Positions 42,244-49,102 of a stretch of 64,000 nucleotides of DNA are shown here, piece by piece. The notes beneath the pieces were generated by a model that had not been told where the DNA came from, made no database searches, and was given only the letters and a program-made list of their open reading frames with translations. Positions within the stretch are counted from its first letter, which is position 1, and each line of letters opens with the position of its first letter. The translations under genes and the position numbers were made by a program. Where the stretch lies: NCBI RefSeq assembly GCF_002896855.1, contig NZ_CP021850.1:2443665-2507664 (forward strand), in the 5' to 3' direction. This stretch comes from Clostridium thermosuccinogenes. GTDB taxonomy: Bacteria > Bacillota > Clostridia > Acetivibrionales > DSM-5807.

Positions 42244-43887
42244 ATGCATAAAAAAATACTGTGTGCGATATTGGCATTCTGCTTGTTTATATCTTCCCTA
42301 CCCGTCATGACATCAGCTTCGGCAAATGCTGACAGGGACTTGCACTTGGTCACATCCTATTGTCCCGACAATTACCTGGATCTGAGAATCAAAGGCGAAA
42401 AACTCATCGTCACAGGTGTACTGTCAACAGGATTCGATTCCCCGTTCTGGGCAAAAATGGGAGTTAGTTCCAAAAATTCATTTTATACTGATGAAGCAGA
42501 GTATGTAAATATTACACCTGGTAAAACCTTTTCCACAGAAATCTCACTCAGTTCGGTCACAGAACCTGTAAGTTTTGTTGTTTATACAAACAGTGAAAGG
42601 TATGGTACATATTGGAGTTATATCTGGCACAGCATCTATATAGAACCGGATGGTGCCGGAGGATATAGGTTTCAGACCTCACCCGTTCTGGAAAACAATC
42701 TGGAGAAAGAGAGCTATTGGATCAACCCTGGCAGATACCTTGGCAGCAAGAGCAGCCAGAGCAACTCTGCCGACTATCTTACCGGCTATCTTAACAACAA
42801 TCTCGATGAAGAGACATCCAAAAAGATCCAAGCCCTTTCGGATGAAATTGTCCAGGGTGCAAAAAGCGAGTATGAAAAAGTCTTTTTGCTCTATAAGTGG
42901 GTTGTAGAAAACATATATTACGATTATGACGCGTATTACGGGACTTCTTCCATAAACACTTCAGTTTCCAGCATACTGGATAATCGCCGTTCCGTATGCG
43001 AGGGGTATGCCAATATGCTGCAAGCTTTGATCCAAGCCCAGGGAATACCATGCATCAAGGTTAGCACTTATTCCTTAGGTATAAGCACGACCGGTAAATG
43101 GACCGACAGTTATATTGCCACCAACAGTTCAAATCATGCGCATAACGAGGCTTTTGTGGACGGCAGATGGATCGCTATGGATGCAACGTGGGATTCCAAC
43201 AATAGGTATGAGAATGGCAAATATGAAAAAAGGGATGCAAATTGCTACCTCTATTTCGACATTACGCCGGAAGTCCTTGCCAGTGACCATAAGATTATTT
43301 CCCGCCCCAAAGCCTCCGAAGAAGATACTCCCAGCTCCTGGGCCCAGAAAGAAGTCTTTTCCGCTATCTGTGAAGGTTTGGTGCCTGCAGCGCTGCAGGG
43401 TAGCTATCGTGAAAGCATCACTCGAGAAGAGTTTTGCACTCTCATCATGAACATGCTTTGCAGAAAAAATGATATGAATCTGCATGAATATCTCAAATCG
43501 AAAAAAATCAAGCTGAATCCCAACACCTTTACTGATACCTCCAATGAATACATCCTGGCAGCTAATGCGCTTGGTATCGTAAGCGGCCGGGGGAACAAGC
43601 TGTTCGACCCGAGGGCGCATATCACAAGGCAAGAAGCTGCTGCCATGCTTGCCCGTGCAGCAAAGGCCGCAGGTATTATATCTCCCAATAGTGAGGCTGT
43701 TTTCTTTGTCGATAGTGATAAGTTTGGTTCATGGGCTGCAGATTCCATAGCATTCATCACTGCACTGTCCGGCAGCTCCGGCACTCGGGTTATGGGTGGA
43801 ACAGGAAACAACAGATTTTCTCCTTTAGACACCTATACCCGGGAACAGTCCATTATGTCGGTCTTACGCCTGTATGAGTGCATGTGA
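42244..43887 (+). CDS. Secreted transglutaminase-like protein with S-layer homology repeats
   Basis: A 547-residue exported protein. The start at 42244 has GGAGG 7 nt upstream and gives a clean signal peptide (MHKKILCAILAFCLFISSLP, cut near TSASA). The centre is a transglutaminase-core-like papain fold: Cys in SVCEGYANMLQALI, His in HAHNEAFVDGRW, Asp in AMDATWDSN. Three SLH modules close the protein (about 375-547; e.g. TFTDTSNEYILAANALGIVSG), which bind pyruvylated wall polymer. Likely a wall-anchored protease, amidase or cross-linking enzyme at the surface. A second protein with the same core lies at 49103. Confidence 0.88.
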   Translation: MHKKILCAILAFCLFISSLPVMTSASANADRDLHLVTSYCPDNYLDLRIKGEKLIVTGVLSTGFDSPFWAKMGVSSKNSFYTDEAEYVNITPGKTFSTEISLSSVTEPVSFVVYTNSERYGTYWSYIWHSIYIEPDGAGGYRFQTSPVLENNLEKESYWINPGRYLGSKSSQSNSADYLTGYLNNNLDEETSKKIQALSDEIVQGAKSEYEKVFLLYKWVVENIYYDYDAYYGTSSINTSVSSILDNRRSVCEGYANMLQALIQAQGIPCIKVSTYSLGISTTGKWTDSYIATNSSNHAHNEAFVDGRWIAMDATWDSNNRYENGKYEKRDANCYLYFDITPEVLASDHKIISRPKASEEDTPSSWAQKEVFSAICEGLVPAALQGSYRESITREEFCTLIMNMLCRKNDMNLHEYLKSKKIKLNPNTFTDTSNEYILAANALGIVSGRGNKLFDPRAHITRQEAAAMLARAAKAAGIISPNSEAVFFVDSDKFGSWAADSIAFITALSGSSGTRVMGGTGNNRFSPLDTYTREQSIMSVLRLYECM

Positions 43888-43989
43888 TCATGAGCAAAAT
43901 ATTTTACACTTAACAGTTTTGCCTTGGTAAATACCGGCTATCAAGGATATTGAATTACATGTAAGGGATATCACTTCTTGATAACAAAG

Positions 43990-44033
43990 AATAAGACTAT
44001 CCAGTGGTAATTTTGCTGCCGGATAGTCTTATT
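43990..44033. terminator. Bidirectional terminator between the SLH protein and PPOX genes
   Basis: A perfect 13-bp stem (AATAAGACTATCC / GGATAGTCTTATT) between convergent genes. Confidence 0.8.
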
Positions 44034-44052
44034 CATATATGTACTGATTTAT

Positions 44053-44529
44053 TTACTTTGCTGTTTTATTGATAAAATCAACTTCATACATCTGCTCACC
44101 GAATTTTCTTTCGTTGTCAATAATAGTGCCCTCTGTGAGGGTTATGCGCAGAACGATTGAGTCGGGGTTGTCTTCATCGCCCACTTCATCGAACCAGTCG
44201 AAGATTTTTTTAAATTTCGCTCTGATTTCCGCATTCTTCTCATCCTTGACCCAACCGAGATTCTCGGCCTTGCCGTGGAAAGCGAACCAATCCAGACCAG
44301 CGACAGCAACCTCGTTGTTTTTCTCAATTTGCAACATTTTATTCTTCTTTGCGTCCGTAGAAACATAAAATACGCCGTCTTCATAATAAGCACAAACCAT
44401 ACGGACAGCAGGACGTGGATTTCCTGCTGCGTTGGGTGTCAGTGATATTGTCGCAAGGGCAATAACTACTTCCTTATCATTTCCACAGCGTTCCTCCATA
44501 AGTTTCATCGCATTTTCAAACTTGCTCAT
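44053..44529 (-). CDS. Pyridoxamine 5'-phosphate oxidase family (FMN split-barrel) protein
   Basis: A 158-residue protein of the general-stress-protein-26-like split-barrel family: PRPAVRMVCAYYEDGVFYVS and KKNKMLQIEKNNEVAVAGLD are the usual flavin- or ligand-binding strands. It lacks the C-terminal part of true PdxH, so vitamin B6 oxidation is unlikely; flavin or F420 binding is possible. AAAGGAG precedes the ATG. It follows the MerR gene by 57 bp on the same strand and is probably co-transcribed from the MerR-type promoter. Confidence 0.85.
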   Translation of the reverse strand: MSKFENAMKLMEERCGNDKEVVIALATISLTPNAAGNPRPAVRMVCAYYEDGVFYVSTDAKKNKMLQIEKNNEVAVAGLDWFAFHGKAENLGWVKDEKNAEIRAKFKKIFDWFDEVGDEDNPDSIVLRITLTEGTIIDNERKFGEQMYEVDFINKTAK

Positions 44530-44586
44530 TCTAGATCTCTCCTTTAAATATATTTAATTTATGATTTAATTAATTGTCCAATTTTG

Positions 44587-45606
44587 CTATTTTCCACTTT
44601 CCTTCTCCTTTATAGGGAATAGTAGATCCAACTGCAAATAACTCATTTCAGCATCATGCTTCAGGATAAAATTATAGAGATTCAGCGTTTCTTCCAAACC
44701 ATAGCCATAACCTGTTTCGGCTGATTCCCACCGTGGAGATCCCCAGTCACTTTCATATTTATCACTCGCATCAACCCATTCTTTAAGCCGCCGCCAATCC
44801 TGGAAGTCCCACTCCCTCAAAACATGAGCGGCATATAATCCACCTTTGAACTCTCTTTTTACTAACGGTGCAGGTATCTCCATATTATCAGGAATAGACA
44901 CCCATGCTTCATGTCCATGCACGTTTTCGCCATGTTCCGGTGAAACCACTGTGAAATTGTAGTCAAAACCTCGGGCGTCGGGCTTGATTTTTAGCAATCC
45001 GCTCTCTTTTATAAACTTGTTTAGCATGTCCGACGCCTTATCTACACTATCTTCTCCAAAAGCGAAAGCGGCAGCCATAGTCATTGGCGGCAAATACACA
45101 ATCCGCACATCCCTGTCCTCCAGTTTCATCATTTCTTCATTAGCTTTGTTTAACTCTTCCATGGATAAATTACCCCTCGTTTCTTTGACTAGATTATCCG
45201 AAAAAGAAAGGGAGCTAATAACTGAAAATACAGCTTGGTCTCCGAGAAGCTTTAAATTCATGTCAGCTTTTTCATTGATCTCTTCTACAAAACGTGCCAA
45301 TATGGATTTAATGGTAGCCAGCGTTGTAATTTCGCCATCTATTTCACTTATTTTTTGCCTGAAGATTTCCACTGTTTCTGCTGCATCGTAATTGCTAAGG
45401 ATTCTTATGATTTGCTTCACGGGAACGCGCAGCTTGCGCAGGATTATGATTTGCTGCAGACGGTTTATAGCCTTTTCATCATAAACCCGGTAAGCATAAT
45501 CTTCCATCCGCAGGCTTTGAATTAAACCAACTTGCTCATAATAGCGCAGCATTCTCGTGGAAACTCCGTAACTCCTTGATACCTGGCTGATTGACTGTAG
45601 TTCCAT
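44587..45606 (-). CDS. MerR family transcriptional regulator with effector-binding domain
   Basis: A 339-residue regulator. The winged helix is at 1-75 (SISQVSRSYGVSTRMLRYYE, GLIQS), followed by the dimer helix (about 80-120) and a long C-terminal domain (about 125-335) resembling the GyrI-like or BmrR-type drug-binding fold, with SPEHGENVHGHEAWVSIPD. Such proteins bind lipophilic or aromatic ligands and twist promoters with 19-bp spacers. Its own upstream region has such a promoter (45638-45668), so it probably regulates itself and the PPOX-family gene behind it. Confidence 0.88.
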   Translation of the reverse strand: MELQSISQVSRSYGVSTRMLRYYEQVGLIQSLRMEDYAYRVYDEKAINRLQQIIILRKLRVPVKQIIRILSNYDAAETVEIFRQKISEIDGEITTLATIKSILARFVEEINEKADMNLKLLGDQAVFSVISSLSFSDNLVKETRGNLSMEELNKANEEMMKLEDRDVRIVYLPPMTMAAAFAFGEDSVDKASDMLNKFIKESGLLKIKPDARGFDYNFTVVSPEHGENVHGHEAWVSIPDNMEIPAPLVKREFKGGLYAAHVLREWDFQDWRRLKEWVDASDKYESDWGSPRWESAETGYGYGLEETLNLYNFILKHDAEMSYLQLDLLFPIKEKESGK

Positions 45607-45637
45607 ATCATTACCTCATTTCTTTCCCTTGTCTTTG

Positions 45638-45668
45638 ATTATAAAGTACGACACGGTGTCAAAGTCAA
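45638..45668 (-). promoter_or_regulatory. MerR-type promoter with 19-bp spacer and central dyad
   Basis: Minus-strand TTGACT (45663-45668), 19-bp spacer and TATAAT (45638-45643). The spacer contains the perfect dyad GACAC-N-GTGTC (45650-45660). This is the architecture bound by MerR-family regulators, 32-62 bp upstream of the merR-like ATG at 45606. Confidence 0.75.
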
Positions 45669-45897
45669 AAGTTTTTTGCAAGTTTTTGAATTTTTTCTAC
45701 CTAAAACAGATCATAGGATTTAATATGTTACTTTTTGCTCGATTGGAAGCATTTGAAAAATTATAACACAAACGTATTATGCAAACAATAAGCTGATGTA
45801 CAGAGGTTATGAATGCTGCAAAAGCACTCCTACCTTCCCTGCCATCAGCTATTTCACCTGCCATTAGAGGCATGCAAATAACAACGATTGGGTAAAA

Positions 45898-45927
45898 AAA
45901 TGACTGAGCAATTAAGCTCAGTCATTT
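45898..45927 (-). terminator. Terminator overlapping the HTH gene stop
   Basis: A perfect 12-bp stem (AAATGACTGAGC / GCTCAGTCATTT) which includes the last codons and stop of the HTH gene, followed on the minus strand by TTTTTTTACC. Confidence 0.8.
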
Positions 45928-46160
45928 TCCACATTTTCTTCCTCTTCCTCATCATTACCCTCTGCGTATTCCAAAATATCTCCAGGTTGACATTTTAATG
46001 CCTTGCATATTCTATTGAGAGTTGAAAACCTTATTGCTTTTACCTTTCCGGTTTTAAGATTAGACAGATTTACAATTGATATCCCAACCTTCTCTGACAA
46101 GTCATTAAGAGATATTTTCCTGTCTGCCATCATGCGATCCAGTCTCACGATTATTGCCAT
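45918..46160 (-). CDS. Small Xre-type HTH regulator (YozG-like)
   Basis: An 80-residue DNA-binding protein with one helix-turn-helix (KISLNDLSEKVGISIVNLSN, then LNRICKALKCQPGDILEY), typical of the HTH_26/YozG group, and a very acidic tail. It follows the DUF2975 gene by 11 bp. In Bacillus subtilis the yoaS-yozG pair has the same order and families. It probably regulates its own operon; the purpose of the pair is unknown. Confidence 0.88.
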   Translation of the reverse strand: MAIIVRLDRMMADRKISLNDLSEKVGISIVNLSNLKTGKVKAIRFSTLNRICKALKCQPGDILEYAEGNDEEEEENVEND

Positions 46161-46171
46161 AAAACCATCCC

Positions 46172-46774
46172 CTATACTGTTTCATCGTACTCATGCTGGA
46201 GGTAGCTACCGTACTTAAATATACCACTAAGTATAATCATCAGAATTCCAGCAAATACTAGAATAAAGTTTCCGGTGTAATTTACACTTACATTTTGAAT
46301 TTTTAATGTATCTACAATTGTCCTGGCAACAAAAAACTCAGCTGCAGGTATTATGAATGAACCAAAAATAAATACTACACCAATTATTGATATTCTCTTT
46401 GAATTTTCTTTTGCAAAAGGTTTATTCTCTTCTACAGATTTGAGGATGAGGACTAACTGCTTTAGCGCTGGAATTGTCAAAAAAGATATAACCGCTGCCA
46501 TGATTGCTATTGAAGTATAAACATTTTTCAAACTCAACCCCATTAATGAAGCATCTTTAAGGTTATATTCAATCAAACCATCAACAGTAAAGCCAATATT
46601 TCCGATTTTTTCATCATTTAACACAAAATGTGAATCGGACATAAATGTGATAACCAAAGCAGTAATTAGTGACCCTATGGCCACAATAATCGCTGCCCAG
46701 TAAAATACATTCATAACAATCCTCAAACTATGGGAATACCTTTTGATTCTTAACATATCAGATTTGTAATTCAT
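46172..46774 (-). CDS. DUF2975 four-helix membrane protein (YoaS-like)
   Basis: A 200-residue membrane protein with four segments (about 22-44, 88-110, 128-150, 170-190) and a short acidic tail. It matches DUF2975, a family nearly always coupled to a YozG-type HTH gene, as here. AGGAGGT lies before the ATG. A consensus promoter is present upstream. Neither biochemical function nor ligand is known; a membrane sensor working with the small repressor is a fair inference. Confidence 0.85.
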   Translation of the reverse strand: MNYKSDMLRIKRYSHSLRIVMNVFYWAAIIVAIGSLITALVITFMSDSHFVLNDEKIGNIGFTVDGLIEYNLKDASLMGLSLKNVYTSIAIMAAVISFLTIPALKQLVLILKSVEENKPFAKENSKRISIIGVVFIFGSFIIPAAEFFVARTIVDTLKIQNVSVNYTGNFILVFAGILMIILSGIFKYGSYLQHEYDETV

Positions 46775-46821
46775 ACAGATACCTCCTGAAATTTGGCTGC
46801 AAACATTTGATTTTCACTTTG

Positions 46822-46850
46822 ATTATAATTAAATATTTTATCTATGTCAA
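46822..46850 (-). promoter_or_regulatory. Consensus promoter of the DUF2975-HTH operon
   Basis: Minus-strand TTGACA (46845-46850), 17-bp spacer, TATAAT (46822-46827): a perfect sigmaA promoter. Just upstream, 46857-46876 has the dyad-like TTAATGATAATCGTTAAA, partly like a Fur/PerR-type 7-1-7 box. Confidence 0.75.
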
Positions 46851-47059
46851 TAATTTTTTAATGATAATCGTTAAATTTTATTCGCATATCATTATATTAT
46901 GACTTTTGAGTTGCTTAACTGATTAATGTGCAGAATACCCTATAAAAGTATGTGCAAATACTACCTGTAGAATTATGGAAAAATATTATTATCTCAAAGG
47001 AAGTATCTTATTGTGTATGCAATTTTATATTGAGCAGCACTTTATAAAGGTGAAATTAA
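46851..47059. other. Intergenic region
   Basis: AT-rich; no gene or strong structure seen apart from the dyad next to the DUF2975 promoter. Confidence 0.4.
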
Positions 47060-47067
47060 TAATAAAA

Positions 47068-47083
47068 CAAGGCTTTCGCCCTG
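47068..47083 (-). terminator. Terminator of the PepSY gene
   Basis: Read on the minus strand: stem CAGGGC, GAAA tetraloop, GCCTTG, followed by TTTTATTATT, 39 bp beyond the stop at 47122. Confidence 0.7.
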
Positions 47084-47121
47084 CTCTTGCAAAGGATAAT
47101 TGATGAAATAACCATGAAGTT

Positions 47122-47385
47122 TCAGATCCAATCGTCATCAATTTCAATCTTTAGTATCTGACCGGTGACCGCATTAACATGAACTTCATATATACCTGAT
47201 GGAGTACGTATGTCAATTTCATAAACCAATATACCATTTTCATAGTCCAATTCTACTTTTATCACTTGACCAGGAACTTGCTGCAAAGCAATTTGAATCG
47301 CTACCTCGCTGTTAATCCGGTAGCTCCTCCAATAAGCATCCCAAAGCCTGTAATACATATTATTGTTGTAGCCGCTGTTAAACAT
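47122..47385 (-). CDS. Small PepSY-domain protein
   Basis: An 87-residue protein. Residues about 27-87 are one PepSY unit: SEVAIQIALQQVPGQVIKVE, GILVYEIDIRTPSGIYEVHV, NAVTGQILKIEIDDD. The N-terminus is Asn/Tyr/Trp-rich (MFNSGYNNNMYYRLWDAYWR) with no signal peptide. PepSY domains often inhibit peptidases or act at the cell surface; similar short Tyr-rich PepSY proteins occur in spore formers. GAGGGG precedes the ATG. Its role is not known. Confidence 0.85.
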   Translation of the reverse strand: MFNSGYNNNMYYRLWDAYWRSYRINSEVAIQIALQQVPGQVIKVELDYENGILVYEIDIRTPSGIYEVHVNAVTGQILKIEIDDDWI

Positions 47386-47643
47386 AAAATAAACCCCTCA
47401 AAAAATATTAATTCACATTATCATAATATTTATGAGCTTCTAATGTGTTACCTGGTATATGTCATCACCTATTATTTATAGGCTTTTTCTTCAAAAGAAA
47501 ATGAGATTCTGCCTCCCCATATTTTTCAAAGCCAATCTGTATCCGTTTCATTTTTGATAATCTGTCTAATCTGTAGACCAACAAACATCTTTGTGGACAT
47601 AGTATTTTGAAATTTGAGCTTAAATCTTTTTAGTAAAATTTTC

Positions 47644-47701
47644 TTGATTTTTTCTATAACATAGTGTATTATTAATATATGAATGATTGTTCATATGAAC
47701 A
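47644..47701 (+). promoter_or_regulatory. Promoter and palindromic operator of the ICMT-like gene
   Basis: TTGATT (47644-47649), 17-bp spacer, TATTAT (47667-47672). Downstream, at 47688-47701, is the perfect 14-bp palindrome TGTTCATATGAACA; an overlapping imperfect dyad TGAATGATTGTTCA (47680-47693) precedes it. TetR-family repressors use sites of this kind. No TetR gene is in the window. The rest of 47386-47720 holds no gene. Confidence 0.6.
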
Positions 47702-47720
47702 TATATAGGGAGGAATCAAT

Positions 47721-48329
47721 ATGCGTATAACTGATATTATTTCCTTAATATTACTAATTACTTTTGGAACCGGATATATCTTAAAGTTGGTACTATTAAA
47801 ACAAAGGAATAAAATTAATGCTAATGTATTGGCAAAAGGGAGCAAAGATTTTTCAACTTATAGTGCGGAAATGTTTGTTAGGGTCTCAAGTTCATTGTGG
47901 TTACTGACTTGGATATCTGAAATATTTTTTCATATTCAAATATCCTCTCTTATTGGTTTCTTGTTCTTTAATGACTATACGACATTTATAGGCATTATAA
48001 TAACAGCTTTAGGAGTAGGTACATTTATTTTAGCAACTATTTTTATGAAAAGCTCTTGGAGAGTAGGTATAGATAAAAATACAAAGACAACTCTTGTAAC
48101 TGAGGGTATCTACAAATTTAGCAGAAACCCTGCTTTTGTAGGTTTCAATTTGATGTTTTTGGGTCTATTTGTTACTTATGCTAACATATTTACCTTAATT
48201 ATTTTGGTCATTAATGCGATTGCCTTCCACTTATTAATTTTGCAAGAGGAAAAGCATCTGCTTGCTATGTTTGGTGATGATTATGAGAGGTATAAAAGAA
48301 AAGTTCCAAGGTACTTTTTAATATTTTAG
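47721..48329 (+). CDS. Isoprenylcysteine carboxyl methyltransferase-like membrane protein
   Basis: A 202-residue membrane protein with about five segments. The C-terminal part has the ICMT/PEMT signature: TLVTEGIYKFSRNPAFVGF, then LQEEKHLLAMFGDDYERYKR, the SAM-binding region of this fold. Bacterial members methylate unknown small or lipid substrates, since prenylated proteins are absent. GGGAGG precedes the ATG. The gene is noticeably AT-rich compared with the housekeeping parts and stands alone, with its own promoter and operator, consistent with an acquired detoxification-type gene. Confidence 0.82.
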   Translation: MRITDIISLILLITFGTGYILKLVLLKQRNKINANVLAKGSKDFSTYSAEMFVRVSSSLWLLTWISEIFFHIQISSLIGFLFFNDYTTFIGIIITALGVGTFILATIFMKSSWRVGIDKNTKTTLVTEGIYKFSRNPAFVGFNLMFLGLFVTYANIFTLIILVINAIAFHLLILQEEKHLLAMFGDDYERYKRKVPRYFLIF

Positions 48330-48417
48330 AATTTGACTATATTTATCTTGTGAGGTTTAAGGGTATGGAAAGTTATGCTTGAAGCGTTTTATAATACTAA
48401 ACTATAGCAAAAGAAAA

Positions 48418-48447
48418 AGACCCTGCTTTATATTAGCTACAAGGTCT
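48418..48447 (-). terminator. Terminator of the methyltransferase remnant
   Basis: Read on the minus strand: AGACC ... GGTCT stem followed by TTTTTCTTTTGC, about 70 bp past the stop at 48518. Confidence 0.55.
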
Positions 48448-48517
48448 CTCAATATTTCCATTATCACATAATATAATATTGATTACTCATCTGTGATACT
48501 CTGGTCAAATTCAGGCT

Positions 48518-49021
48518 TTACTTTTTGCTGGCTGCAAGCCTAATAAATCCAACATATTCACCTGCATCCTTTTTCAGAATAGCAGTATCCTGTGGCCAAG
48601 GATTTTTGCCAACCTTATCTTGTGCTTCCTTCCATTTAACATACATCATGCAGCCTTGCGGCATTGTGTCAGCAACCTTAATGTCAACCAAACCTGTTCT
48701 TTCCCACAGCTTTTTCCACCAGCCAACCGTATGCCAACTCCAGCAGTCCTGCCCCCAGAAGTCTTTTAAGTGCTCCGGAACACCATCTGCAAAGTCTTTC
48801 ATAAGTCCGGGCAACACAACACCCAATATTCCACTTGGAGTTAAAAACTTCAGCAGATAATTCAGGTACAAATCATCTGTCCCAAAATAGATATAGGAGT
48901 CAACACATACAGTTGCGTCAAAGAAATCTTCAGCAAAGGGCAAATTCCTTGCATCGCCAAGTATGGGGTAGATTTTTTTATCAAGGCCTTGCTGTCTTAT
49001 TCTGTTGTAAGAGAATAAAAA
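48518..49021 (-). pseudogene. 5'-truncated SAM-dependent methyltransferase
   Basis: The minus-strand frame is open from 49021, after an in-frame TAA at 49022-49024, to the stop at 48518. It encodes the C-terminal two-thirds of a class I methyltransferase: KKIYPILGDARNLPFAEDFF, then ATVCVDSYIYFG (motif II/III region) and VVLPGLMKDFADG. The N-terminal part with the SAM-binding glycine loop is absent, and no ATG or ribosome site is present; TTG 48943 is an internal Leu codon. The break near 49015-49022 abuts the leader of the next gene on the opposite strand, so an old deletion or rearrangement is the best explanation. Confidence 0.82.
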
Positions 49022-49102
49022 TTAGCAGAAGTTTCTTGAAATATAAATCATTCTATTGTATCGTAAATATATCAACAAGCTGGCCTGGGAGGTAATAATT
49101 CA

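Noticed and set aside
48943-48943. Start codon for the 141-residue methyltransferase frame
   Set aside because: The codon is TTG inside the conserved ARNLPF segment, with coding sequence continuing upstream and no ribosome site; the gene is truncated rather than short.
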